Source: UBA7985 sp002711265
GTDB lineage: Bacteria > Pseudomonadota > Alphaproteobacteria > UBA7985
DNA: 64,000 nt
Direction: 5' to 3'
NCBI GenBank assembly: GCA_965660945.1
Contig: CBFIBS010000002.1
Location: 62,001 to 126,000, forward strand
In this document: positions 33,738-42,400 of the stretch, in pieces
Numbering within the stretch: position 1 is the first letter of the stretch
Layout of the letters: each line of letters starts with the position of its first letter
The notes under the pieces: model-generated
Seen by the model: the letters and a program-made list of their open reading frames with translations, nothing else
Database searches by the model: none
What the model was told of the DNA's origin: nothing
Program-made: the position numbers and the translations under genes

Positions 33738-34735
33738 ACGCCGCTGCCGCCATCGTGACACGGCAGGGTGATGATCCGGAGGCGCTGATCGACGCCCTGC
33801 CCGCGGTCCGGGGCAGCTACAAGCCCGATCACCCGGTCGGTCCGCTGACGTGGTTCCGCGTCGGCGGCGCAGCGCAGGTCTTCTTCCGACCCGAAGACCC
33901 CGACGACCTCGCCCACTTCCTCCGCGACCGACCCAGAGACGTGCCGGTTTCCATCCTCGGGGTCGGTTCGAACAGCCTGATCCGTGACGGCGGCGTCCCC
34001 GGTGTGGTGATCCGGCTGAGCGCCAAGGCCTTCGGCAGCATCAGCATCGACGGCAGTCGCGTGACCGCCGGCGCGGCTGCGCTGGATGCCACCGTCGCCA
34101 AAACCGCGGCAAAGGCGGGCCGTGCCGGGCTGGGCTTCTACGTCGGTGTTCCCGGGACTATCGGCGGGGCGCTGCGCATGAACGCCGGCGCCCACGGTGG
34201 CGAGACCCGCCAGCGGCTGGTTTCCGCGCGGGTGATTTCTCCCGATGGCGTGCTGCAAGACCTGCCCGCCGCCGATCTGGGCCTGTCCTACCGACACTGT
34301 GCCCTACCCCCGGACTGGTTGTTCGTTTCCGCGACCTTCGAGACCGACGACGGCGACCCCGCCGCGCTTCAGGACGAACTCGCCGCAATCCAGAACCAGC
34401 GCGAAGACACCCAGCCGATCCGGGAGAAAACCGGCGGCTCCACCTTCAAGAACCCGCCCGAAGACGCCCCCCACGGCCCCAGCGCGTGGAAGCACGTCGA
34501 CGCGGCCGGCTGCCGGGGCCTGCGCGTCGGTGGGGCGCAGGTTTCCGAGAAGCACTGCAACTTCCTGATCAACACCGGCGAGGCCACGGCCTTCGATATT
34601 GAACAACTGGGCGAGACGGTTCGGGAGCGGGTCTACCGCGACTGCGGCCTGTTGCTGCACTGGGAAATCCGGCGCGTGGGCGCCTTCGCAACGGGCGCCG
34701 TTGTAACCCCGGCTGAAGAGGTGCTGGGGCTATGA
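33734..34735 (+). CDS. murB: UDP-N-acetylenolpyruvoylglucosamine reductase
   Basis: FAD enzyme producing UDP-MurNAc with NADPH (333 residues). FAD-binding segments are TWFRVGGAAQVFF, LGVGSNSLIRDGGV and YVGVPGTIGGALRMNAGAHGGE. The proton-donor Ser lies in KTGGSTFKNP, and LINTGEATAFDI is in the C-terminal part. The start is a TTG at 33734 overlapping the murC stop (TTGA). A GTG at 33755 is the nearest alternative and would shorten it by seven residues. The TTG is favoured by the overlap style of the cluster and the GGGGGCGG box upstream. Overlaps ddlB by ATGA. Confidence 0.96.
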   Translation: MNAAAAIVTRQGDDPEALIDALPAVRGSYKPDHPVGPLTWFRVGGAAQVFFRPEDPDDLAHFLRDRPRDVPVSILGVGSNSLIRDGGVPGVVIRLSAKAFGSISIDGSRVTAGAAALDATVAKTAAKAGRAGLGFYVGVPGTIGGALRMNAGAHGGETRQRLVSARVISPDGVLQDLPAADLGLSYRHCALPPDWLFVSATFETDDGDPAALQDELAAIQNQREDTQPIREKTGGSTFKNPPEDAPHGPSAWKHVDAAGCRGLRVGGAQVSEKHCNFLINTGEATAFDIEQLGETVRERVYRDCGLLLHWEIRRVGAFATGAVVTPAEEVLGL

Positions 34736-35664
34736 GTGCCGCACGTATCCTGCTGCTCCGGGGCGGGCTTTCGGCCGAGCGCGAGGTCTCGCTGACCAGC
34801 GCGGCCGAGGTCGAACGCACGCTGCTCGGCGCCGGCTACGAAGTCACCAGCCTTGACCCCGGCTGGGACGTGGCCGAGACCCTGCCCCGGGCGCTCAGGG
34901 GTGTCGACGTGGTCTTCAACGCTTTGCACGGCAAATGGGGTGAAGACGGCAATATCCAGGCGCTCCTGAACTTTGCCCGCGTGCCCTATACCCATTCGGG
35001 CGTGATGGCGTCCTCGCTGGCCATGGACAAGCCGCGCTCCAAGCTGCTGTTCGCCGCGGCGGGCATCCCCATTGTCCACGACCGCCCAGTGACGCTGGAT
35101 GAACTGAGCAAGGGCGGCGACCCGCTGCCCCGCCCCTACGTGATCAAACCCAGCCACGAAGGCTCCTCGGTCGGGGTCAAGATCGTTATGCCCGGCAGCG
35201 GCCGGGCAGACCTGAGCGGTCTGGAAACCTACGACAGTCTCATGGTCGAGGACTACGTACCGGGCCGGGAGCTGACCGTATCGGTGCTGCAGGCCCGGGG
35301 CCAAGCGCCGCGCGCGCTGGCGGTGACGGAGCTGGAAACCGACGCCGCCTTCTATGACTACGAGGCCAAATACAGCGCCGAGGCGCAGACCCGGCACATC
35401 GTAAACCCGGACACCCTGTCCGGGGATGTGCAGGAGGCACTGCTGCGCTGGTCGGAGGCCGCGCACGAGACCCTCGGCTGTCGGGGCGCGACGCGGGCGG
35501 ACTTCCGCTACGATCCCGACTCTGGCCGAATCGCGATTCTTGAGGTAAATACTCAACCCGGGCTGACCCCACTCAGCCTGCTGCCGGAACAGGCCTTGGC
35601 CACCGGCATGGATTTTACCACGCTCGTCACTTGGATGGTGGAAAACGCAGCATGCGACGCCTGA
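34732..35664 (+). CDS. ddlB: D-alanine:D-alanine ligase
   Basis: ATP-grasp ligase making D-Ala-D-Ala for MurF (310 residues, normal for DdlB). LRGGLSAEREVSLTSA (N-terminal substrate loop), FNALHGKWGEDGNIQALL, VIKPSHEGSSVGVKIV and the C-terminal EVNTQPGLTPLSL are characteristic. The gene starts in an ATGA overlap with murB and ends at 35664, overlapping the ftsQ 5' end. Confidence 0.97.
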   Translation: MSAARILLLRGGLSAEREVSLTSAAEVERTLLGAGYEVTSLDPGWDVAETLPRALRGVDVVFNALHGKWGEDGNIQALLNFARVPYTHSGVMASSLAMDKPRSKLLFAAAGIPIVHDRPVTLDELSKGGDPLPRPYVIKPSHEGSSVGVKIVMPGSGRADLSGLETYDSLMVEDYVPGRELTVSVLQARGQAPRALAVTELETDAAFYDYEAKYSAEAQTRHIVNPDTLSGDVQEALLRWSEAAHETLGCRGATRADFRYDPDSGRIAILEVNTQPGLTPLSLLPEQALATGMDFTTLVTWMVENAACDA

Positions 35665-36887
35665 TGCGCTTCTGGCGGAAAAACGGGGATCATTCTTCCC
35701 GGGATTCGGCGCATAACGTTGATTATCACGACTTCGAACCGGGCTTCGGGACCGGCTCGGAGACGATGCAGGCGGCTGCAGACGCCAGCGCCAAAACGGC
35801 CATGGATGCAGACTGGGCGACCGAAGTTCCGGCGGTCGAGACTGAATTCACCGATGCACGCTCCATCGACGCTGAACGGGCTGGCGCTGGACTGGCCGAG
35901 GAAGATTTCGCCGGGTCCATGGCCGACCGCGCCGCAGCGATGCCGCCCCCTGCCCCCGCGCCCGAGCGCTCAACTCGGTCTGCGCTGGAGCAGCGCCGCC
36001 GCCGGATCACCCGCGTTTCCCGCGCCCGCCAGATCGGCACGGTGCTCAGTGTCGCCGTCCCCCTTACCCTGCTCACCCTGTTTGTCGGGGGGGGTGGCTG
36101 GGCCTGGTACAGTGGCCGCTTGGATATCGCCAGTATCCGGGGTACCGAAGCAGCACAGATCGCTGGGGCTGGCCTAGGGCTTCGAATAGAAGAATTTTCG
36201 ATCTCAGGGCGCCGCTACACCCGCGAATCTGAAATTGTGGCTGCTGTCGGCGCCTATTATGGTGACCCGATCCTGGGCATTGAACCAGCGGACGCCAAGC
36301 TACGGATCGAAGGCCTGCCCTGGGTGCAGAGTGCCGAGGTCGAACGCATCCTGCCCAAGACCATCTCGGTTACGGTGGTTGAGCGAGTGCCGCTGGCCAT
36401 CTGGCAGAACGACGCCCAGCATCAGATCATCGATACCGAAGGCTCAGTAATCCCAGACCAGCAAGCGTCCCTGTTCCTCGAAGAGCTACCGGTGGTGTCC
36501 GGTCTTGGCGCGCCCGACGCTGCAACAGCGCTGATCGACACCCTAGCCGAAGTGCCAAACGTGCAGCAGTACGTGGTCGCTGCGCATCGGCGCGGCACCC
36601 GGCGCTGGGACCTGTTCCTCACTCTGGGGATCAAAGTGCAGCTACCGGCGCAGGGCACCGAGCTGGCGCTACGGCAACTGAGCGAAGCGGACCTGAAATA
36701 CGGCCTGTTCGACCGCGATATTGTCAATATCGACCTGCGGATCCCCAATCGGATGATCGTTCGAAAGCGAAACGACTCTGAGGATTTTGATCTTGATTTG
36801 TTCTCAGACGATGAGAATGTTTCCACTTATTTTCAGGATAATACAGAAAATAGCTTAACTCCTGTGTCGGATTCGATTACATTATGA
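35652..36887 (+). CDS. ftsQ: Cell division protein FtsQ, with long extensions
   Basis: Bitopic divisome protein (411 residues from ATG 35652). A long acidic/Pro-rich cytoplasmic head (1-128) precedes one membrane segment (about 129-150), a POTRA domain (about 180-250, with FSISGRRYTRESEIVAAVG and LPWVQSAEVERILPKTISVT), and the FtsQ beta domain to about 375. The last 35 residues are Asp/Ser/Asn-rich and encoded by unusually AT-rich codons. The start overlaps ddlB; ATG 35664, which overlaps the ddlB stop (TGATG), and GTG/TTG-type starts further up to 35631 are alternatives. FtsQ links early and late division proteins. Confidence 0.92.
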   Translation: MRRLMRFWRKNGDHSSRDSAHNVDYHDFEPGFGTGSETMQAAADASAKTAMDADWATEVPAVETEFTDARSIDAERAGAGLAEEDFAGSMADRAAAMPPPAPAPERSTRSALEQRRRRITRVSRARQIGTVLSVAVPLTLLTLFVGGGGWAWYSGRLDIASIRGTEAAQIAGAGLGLRIEEFSISGRRYTRESEIVAAVGAYYGDPILGIEPADAKLRIEGLPWVQSAEVERILPKTISVTVVERVPLAIWQNDAQHQIIDTEGSVIPDQQASLFLEELPVVSGLGAPDAATALIDTLAEVPNVQQYVVAAHRRGTRRWDLFLTLGIKVQLPAQGTELALRQLSEADLKYGLFDRDIVNIDLRIPNRMIVRKRNDSEDFDLDLFSDDENVSTYFQDNTENSLTPVSDSITL

Positions 36888-37012
36888 GCTGAAGGGGTAC
36901 GATGCGCTTATTTTACGCGTCGGCCGCAACCTCGGGTCAGGGTGTGGATCCGGGATTTTAAAGGCAAACGGCGCTGTTTTGGCGCCATGATTTGACGGAA
37001 ATATTTTTGAGC

Positions 37013-38296
37013 ATGCGAACGCTACGTTCACATCGCGGGCTCTTTGGAGTTCTTGACGTTGGCTCGTCGAAAATCACGTGTCTCGTGGTTAACGCGACCA
37101 ACCCCCGCTCACCGAAAGTCCTCGGCATGGGGCATCGCGCGTCGAAGGGACTTCGCGGCGGTGAAATCGTGGACATGGACGCGGCTCAAGACGCCATCCT
37201 CGCCGCCATCACCGACGCTGAAGACGCCGCTGGCCTGACCATCGAAGATGTCTTTCTGACCTACGCTGGCGGTAAGCCGCGCAGCCAGCTGATCGATCTG
37301 GAGATCGAAGTCGGCGGACACGCGGTCATCGACACCCACATCAATGCCCTGCTCAACTACGCTGCACAGGAACTGCCCTTCGAGCAGGAATCCGTGCGGC
37401 CGATGCAGCGCATTCATACCCTGCCCGTGGACTACCGCGTCGACCGCAACCACGGCATCCGTGATCCACGCGGCATGACCGCCTTCCACCTCGGTTCACG
37501 CCTGCTCGCTGTTTCCCTGTCACGCTCCAGCCTCGACCACCTCGTCGATGCCGTCGACAAGTGCCACCTCACCATCCGTGGGGTAATGATCGGCGGGCTG
37601 GCCAGCCACCACGCGGTTGTCACCGAAGAGGAGATGCAGCTTGGCGCCTGCCTCGTTGAAATCGGCGCCTCGGTCTCGACGTTGGTCGTCTTCAATGGTG
37701 GCGGCCCAGTGCACGTTGAAACCATGCCCGTGGGCTCAGACCACCTGACCCGCGACCTCGCGGCCGCGCTCAACTGCAACACAGCAGCAGCCGAACGCAT
37801 CAAGACGCTCTATGGCTCCGCTCTGAGCAACCCTTCAGACAGCGACCGTGAGATCCGGCTCCCACGCGAGGCGATGGACGGCGGGCTGGTCGGTAGCGAC
37901 CGCATCACCCGCTCGCTGGTCGTCGGCGTGCTGCAGCCACGGCTGGACGAGATGTTCGGCCTGATCCGGCAGCGCATGGAACACCCTAATCTTCGCAAGT
38001 TCGCCGGTCGCCGCGTGATTTTCACCGGCGGCGGGGCCAACCTCACCGGCCTGCGCGACTATGCAACCCTGGCGCTCGACCGCCAGATCAGAATTGGAAG
38101 GCCACGGGAGATGGCGGGTTTGCCCGCGTCTCACATTGGCTTCGAGCTCTCAGCCGCTCTGGGACTGGCACATTTTGCCGCCGCTCCCGGTCAGACAGCG
38201 GCCAACGGCTCGGTCGGCTCAGCACATCTGCAGCGGAAGTCCATTTTGCAGTCCATCCCGCTCGTGGGTGGCCTGTTTAACAAGAAGGCCGCGTGA
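37013..38296 (+). CDS. ftsA: Cell division protein FtsA
   Basis: Actin-like ATPase that ties FtsZ to the membrane (427 residues from ATG 37013). FGVLDVGSSKITCLVV is the phosphate-1 loop, LINYAAQELPFEQE-type SHS2 (1C) region follows, and FTGGGANLTGLRDYA is the adenosine motif. The C-terminal end, ILQSIPLVGGLFNKKAA, resembles the amphipathic membrane-targeting helix. A TTG at 36992 would add seven residues; the ATG gives the usual short N terminus, but neither has a strong ribosome-binding site. The 125-base gap from ftsQ has a GGCGC/GCGCC hairpin (about 36970-36986) and may contain a promoter. Confidence 0.95.
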   Translation: MRTLRSHRGLFGVLDVGSSKITCLVVNATNPRSPKVLGMGHRASKGLRGGEIVDMDAAQDAILAAITDAEDAAGLTIEDVFLTYAGGKPRSQLIDLEIEVGGHAVIDTHINALLNYAAQELPFEQESVRPMQRIHTLPVDYRVDRNHGIRDPRGMTAFHLGSRLLAVSLSRSSLDHLVDAVDKCHLTIRGVMIGGLASHHAVVTEEEMQLGACLVEIGASVSTLVVFNGGGPVHVETMPVGSDHLTRDLAAALNCNTAAAERIKTLYGSALSNPSDSDREIRLPREAMDGGLVGSDRITRSLVVGVLQPRLDEMFGLIRQRMEHPNLRKFAGRRVIFTGGGANLTGLRDYATLALDRQIRIGRPREMAGLPASHIGFELSAALGLAHFAAAPGQTAANGSVGSAHLQRKSILQSIPLVGGLFNKKAA

Positions 38297-38373
38297 AATG
38301 ACGGCCCTGATCATTACAACGATCATAAAAAATATAAGCGACTCAGTCGCACGAGATACTGGTGGAGAATTTT

Positions 38374-40407
38374 ATGTGTGCTCTTAATTTGGGCGTCCCG
38401 GATCAGAAGGCGATCTTCAAGCCTCGAATCCTTGTCCTCGGCGTCGGCGGTGCCGGTGGAAACGCAGTTAACAATATGATTCAGGCAGACCTCCAAGGTG
38501 TGGAGTTTGCCGTAACCAACACCGATGCACAGGCGCTCGAGATGTCGCTCAGCGACCGTCGCGTGAGACTGGGAACCATGGCCACTCAGGGCCTGGGCGC
38601 AGGCGCGAACCCCATGGTGGGCCGCGCGGCAGCGGAAGAATCGCTGCAGGACGTGCTCGACGAGATCGGCGACGTCAACATGGTGTTCATCACCGCTGGC
38701 ATGGGCGGGGGCACCGGCACCGGTGCAGCCCCGCTGATCGCCAAAGCCCTCAAGGAGCGCGGTGTCCTGACCGTCGGCGTCGCGACCAAGCCCTTCGCAT
38801 TCGAAGGCGTGGTGCGCATGCGTCAGGCCGAGGAAGGCATCGACCTCTTCGCTTCGACGGTCGACACCCTAATCGTGATCCCGAACGAAAACCTGTTCCG
38901 CATTGCCAATGAAAACACATCCTACGCCGACGCGCTGAAAATGGCCGACGAAGTGCTGTACGACGGCGTTCGGGCAATTTCCGACCTGATCGTCCGCCCG
39001 GGCAACATCAACCTCGATTTTGCCGACGTGCGCGCGCTGATGACCGTCATGGGCAAATCGATGATGGGCACTGGCGAGGCCGATGGCGAAAACCGGGCGC
39101 TGGACGCGGCCGAGCGCGCCATCAAGAACCCGCTGCTCGACGACGTTAACCTGAAGTCGGCCAAGGGCGTTCTGCTGAACATTTCCGGTGGCCCCGACCT
39201 GACTATGTACGAGGTCGACGAAGCCGCCAAGCGCATCACCCGCGAAGTCATGCCGGAGAGCAACATCATCACCGGCACGTCGATTGACCCATCGCTCGAC
39301 GGCACGGTCCGTGTTTCGGTCGTCGCAACCGGGATCGCCGAGGAACTGGGACAGCAGGAAGCCACCCCGACCAACGGTTTTGCGCGGCAGGAACTGGGCC
39401 TCGCGCCTTCGGCCGCGGCACCGGTCAAACCAACCCCGATCGCCCCCCCTGCACCCGTCACCAACGTGGCCAGCAAAGGGCGCAGCGGCGCCATCACCGT
39501 CAACGGCAACGCCGGCGGTGTGATCCATACGATTCAGGGCGTGCCCGGCTCGATGGAATTCGCGCGCGCCGTCGCCAATCCACCTAAGCCGGCCGCGGAC
39601 CCCGCTCCGGCCCCTCAGGCGGTGGAAGCGGCAGACGCACAGGTGATGGAAAAGCCGCGCAATCCGATTGCGCCGCTGCCTGAAACCCTGCTCACCCCGC
39701 CAGCGCGGAATGAGTTGATGGACATGCGGGAAGCTTACAACAGCCAGTCCGCAGCGCAGGCGACCCCGCACCGTTACGAGGCTGCACCGGCACCAGTCGC
39801 GACTGCACCGTCACCGGCTCCAGCTCCGGCTCAAGCCGTGGCTTCGCCTCAGCAGGCTGCCGAGCCAGCTCAGCATTCAAGCAACCTGATGACCGCGCAG
39901 GCCCGCGCAGAACAGGCGCGGCGGGAACCTGCTGCACCGGCAGCGCCAGCACCCGTTGCTGCGCCGTCAGCGCCAGCCGTCGAGCCGCAGCTGTTCGAAC
40001 CCCTTGGTGGACGGGACGACCCCTTCGCCGGGATGGGAGAAACAGCCCGCGATGAAGCCCGCGTTGAGACCTCGCCCGAGCCCGGCCAGACGGCTCGGCC
40101 CAGCGGTGCGCTCGGCTTCCTCAAGGGCCTCGCCCGTGGCGGCTTTTCCAAGGCAACGACCTCACAGGACGTGCATGAAGCCGAAGAGCGCGAGCGCCGG
40201 GTGCGAGAGAACGGTTTCGACCAGCTTGCTCGACCTGCTTTTGAGTCAGGCGGGCCTGCAGAACCAGTCGCAACCCGTGGTCTCAACAGCCCAGGTCAGC
40301 AGCCCACGCTGACCAGCCTATCCACCACACCGACTGGGGTTGATCCGCTGGACGTTGATGAGTCTGAAATCAACATTCCCGCCTTCCTTCGTCGCCAGAT
40401 GAACTGA
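38374..40407 (+). CDS. ftsZ: Cell division protein FtsZ with very long linker
   Basis: Tubulin-like GTPase that forms the Z ring (677 residues). The GTPase core (about 15-325) has VLGVGGAGGNAVNNM (21-35), the tubulin signature GGGTGTG (111-117) and NLDFADVRALM. A Pro/Ala/Gln-rich disordered linker of about 335 residues follows, roughly twice or more the length of the core-to-tail linker in many alphaproteobacteria. It ends in the conserved peptide NIPAFLRRQ, which binds FtsA. ATG 38374 follows GGTGGAG by six bases and is chosen over GTG 38362. The AT-rich gap 38297-38373, with GATCAT repeated at 38309 and 38321 and TATAAG at 38333, probably holds a separate ftsZ promoter. The gene is followed by a strong terminator. 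Confidence 0.97.
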   Translation: MCALNLGVPDQKAIFKPRILVLGVGGAGGNAVNNMIQADLQGVEFAVTNTDAQALEMSLSDRRVRLGTMATQGLGAGANPMVGRAAAEESLQDVLDEIGDVNMVFITAGMGGGTGTGAAPLIAKALKERGVLTVGVATKPFAFEGVVRMRQAEEGIDLFASTVDTLIVIPNENLFRIANENTSYADALKMADEVLYDGVRAISDLIVRPGNINLDFADVRALMTVMGKSMMGTGEADGENRALDAAERAIKNPLLDDVNLKSAKGVLLNISGGPDLTMYEVDEAAKRITREVMPESNIITGTSIDPSLDGTVRVSVVATGIAEELGQQEATPTNGFARQELGLAPSAAAPVKPTPIAPPAPVTNVASKGRSGAITVNGNAGGVIHTIQGVPGSMEFARAVANPPKPAADPAPAPQAVEAADAQVMEKPRNPIAPLPETLLTPPARNELMDMREAYNSQSAAQATPHRYEAAPAPVATAPSPAPAPAQAVASPQQAAEPAQHSSNLMTAQARAEQARREPAAPAAPAPVAAPSAPAVEPQLFEPLGGRDDPFAGMGETARDEARVETSPEPGQTARPSGALGFLKGLARGGFSKATTSQDVHEAEERERRVRENGFDQLARPAFESGGPAEPVATRGLNSPGQQPTLTSLSTTPTGVDPLDVDESEINIPAFLRRQMN

Positions 40408-40457
40408 TTGCCGCAGGAAGTCACAAAACCACCGACTTACCACCACTATTCTCCCTC

Positions 40458-40494
40458 AGGGCGGGGTGCCAAGGCACCTTCGCCCTTTCTTTTT
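40458..40494 (+). terminator. Intrinsic terminator after ftsZ
   Basis: AGGGCG..GTGCC-AA-GGCAC..CGCCCT forms a long GC-rich stem, followed directly by TTTCTTTTT. It is the best intrinsic terminator in the window and should end the dcw transcript after ftsZ, leaving lpxC-bamD-recN-ligA to be read by leak-through or from their own promoter. Confidence 0.88.
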
Positions 40495-40532
40495 GGGGCG
40501 GGGTGACGCACACCCGTATCCACGTCGAAGAA

Positions 40533-41459
40533 ATGGTAAGGCCCGTGACAAACCAACGAACTCTCGCCCAGCCGCTGCGGCTCTCGGGTCTCACGCTCCA
40601 TGCCGGTGTGCCGGTCTCCTGCACCGTCACGCCCGCAAGTATCGGACACGGCCTGATATTCCGCAGACTCGACTCTCTTCCCGAAGTTGCCGACGTGACC
40701 GTGGCACCCAGTCGATTGGTTGCAGCGCCGCTGTGCTCGCGCATTGCTAACGAAGGTGGCACGAGCATTTCCACCCTCGAGCACCTGATGGCCGCCTTCC
40801 GAGTCTACGGCATTACCAACGCGCTCATTACCCTCGACGGGCCGGAAGTGCCGATCCTCGACGGCTCAGCCCTGCCCTGGGTCAGGGCAATCGAGGAGGC
40901 CGGGGTCTTCGAGCAGGACTGTGTTGCCGCCATGGTGGAACTCCAACGCCCGGTGCGGGTGTCCTACGATGATCGGCACGCCACCCTGATGCCGTTACAA
41001 AACCGAGAGGAGACGGCGACCTTCACAGCCAGGATCGAGTTCGCGTCCAACGGAATCGGCGCTCAGTCGTTCTCGGGCGAGGCGAAGCCAGCATTTTTCA
41101 ATGAACACATCGCTGCCGCACGCTCCTTCGTCGAAGCAAGCGAGTTGCCGGCGCTGCAGTCCAAGGGTCTGGTGCGGGGCGGCTCGCTCGCCAATGCAGT
41201 CGTCTTCGACGCTGTTGGTGTCCGAAACCCGGAAGGTCTGCGCTTTCCCGATGAGCCAGCTCGGCACAAGGTGCTGGACGCCATGGGAGACATGTACCTC
41301 GGCGGGGTGCAGATCCTAGCCCATTATCAGGGGTACAAGGCAGGGCACGCCCTGCATGCCGCCTTGCTGCGCACTCTGTTCGCCGATGAGACCGCTTGGC
41401 GGTGGACCGAGGAGAGTGTCACCAGCAAAGTTGTAGCCATGGACCACTTCCGGCGCTAA
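40533..41459 (+). CDS. lpxC: UDP-3-O-acyl-N-acetylglucosamine deacetylase
   Basis: Zinc deacetylase committing UDP-GlcNAc to lipid A synthesis (308 residues). Zinc ligands are His84 in STLEHLMAAF, and His245 and Asp249 in RHKVLDAMGDMYL. The general base/acid region EVPILDGSALPW and His272 in GHALHAAL are conserved. ATG 40533 is chosen; the frame is open to a GTG at 40503 just after the ftsZ terminator. As in many proteobacteria it sits directly after ftsZ. It overlaps no neighbour; bamD begins 15 bases on. Confidence 0.96.
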   Translation: MVRPVTNQRTLAQPLRLSGLTLHAGVPVSCTVTPASIGHGLIFRRLDSLPEVADVTVAPSRLVAAPLCSRIANEGGTSISTLEHLMAAFRVYGITNALITLDGPEVPILDGSALPWVRAIEEAGVFEQDCVAAMVELQRPVRVSYDDRHATLMPLQNREETATFTARIEFASNGIGAQSFSGEAKPAFFNEHIAAARSFVEASELPALQSKGLVRGGSLANAVVFDAVGVRNPEGLRFPDEPARHKVLDAMGDMYLGGVQILAHYQGYKAGHALHAALLRTLFADETAWRWTEESVTSKVVAMDHFRR

Positions 41460-41474
41460 AACGGCGGCAGGATT

Positions 41475-42380
41475 ATGCGGCGGCAATTCTGGTGGTTAAC
41501 GCTGGATGCAACGCGCCGTCCATGTGCCCCGACGGCCCTAAACGCGAGGTCAACCCAAGCCTTGAAATCGATCCTGCCCCTTTTTGTCGGCTTGCTCGCT
41601 CTTGTCACCCTGACCGCTTGTGAGGATCGGGTCGAGCGGGTGGCGCGGCTGCAGACCGAAGCGGATACCATCGACGAACTGGCCGAAGAGGCTCAGCGAT
41701 CGATCAACGCCATGCGCTACGTCGAGGCAGCCCGGTTGCTGGATGAAATCGACCGGCAATTCCCGACGTCGGTCGAAGCGCCCCGGGCGTTGATCCTTTC
41801 CGGTCGGTACTTTTTCGAGGCTCAGGAGTACGAACAAGCCGTCGGGGTGCTCTCACGTTTTATCAGAGACCATGGTGGTCATCCGGATATCGCCTACGGC
41901 TATTACCTGCGTGCGGTTAGTGCCTACCGTTCTGTGTCCGAAGTCGATAAGGACGAGGGCGACACCCGGCAAGCTGAGGCCTATCTGCTAGAGGTCATCA
42001 ATAAATTCTCCGGCACGGACTATGCCCTCGATGCCAGCGTCAAGCTGAATGCTATCAAGAACCAACGCGCCGCCAAGGAGCTGGTGACGGGTAAGTTCTA
42101 CCACCACCGGAAGGAATTCCTCGCAGCGCTGACCCGCTATCAGAACGTAGTCGGAGAGTTTCCGGATTCGACCTATGTCGAAGAGGCGCTTTATCGCATC
42201 ATCGAGGTCTACGTGAGCCTGGGCCTGGCGCAGGAGGCCAAGCATACGGCTGTCCTGCTTGGTCACAACTTTCCGGCCAGTTCCTGGTATCACAAGGCCT
42301 ATGAGATTGTTGAAGGCCCCTTGCCGCGCCATATCAAGTCCAAGGGTGGGGGCTTGGGGCGCCTGAACCCCTTCGGCTGA
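41475..42380 (+). CDS. bamD: Outer membrane assembly lipoprotein BamD
   Basis: TPR lipoprotein of the BAM complex (301 residues as drawn). The lipobox is LTAC, with Cys49, followed by five TPR-like helix pairs (EEAQRSINAMRYVEAARLLDEI, ALILSGRYFFEAQEYEQAVG, and so on) and a C-terminal basic tail. A signal peptide of 48 residues is too long. A TTG at 41562, 12 bases after GAGGT, would give a 19-residue signal peptide ahead of the Cys and is a credible true start. The ATG at 41475 has an AGGA only two bases away. Function is in the periplasm, on the inner leaflet of the outer membrane. Confidence 0.93.
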   Translation: MRRQFWWLTLDATRRPCAPTALNARSTQALKSILPLFVGLLALVTLTACEDRVERVARLQTEADTIDELAEEAQRSINAMRYVEAARLLDEIDRQFPTSVEAPRALILSGRYFFEAQEYEQAVGVLSRFIRDHGGHPDIAYGYYLRAVSAYRSVSEVDKDEGDTRQAEAYLLEVINKFSGTDYALDASVKLNAIKNQRAAKELVTGKFYHHRKEFLAALTRYQNVVGEFPDSTYVEEALYRIIEVYVSLGLAQEAKHTAVLLGHNFPASSWYHKAYEIVEGPLPRHIKSKGGGLGRLNPFG

Positions 42381-42400
42381 TACGGGAATGAGGGAGCGCT

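Noticed and set aside
36888..38373. CtrA-type TTAA-N7-TTAA sites near ftsA and ftsZ
   Set aside because: AT-rich patches were checked and no proper full site was seen.
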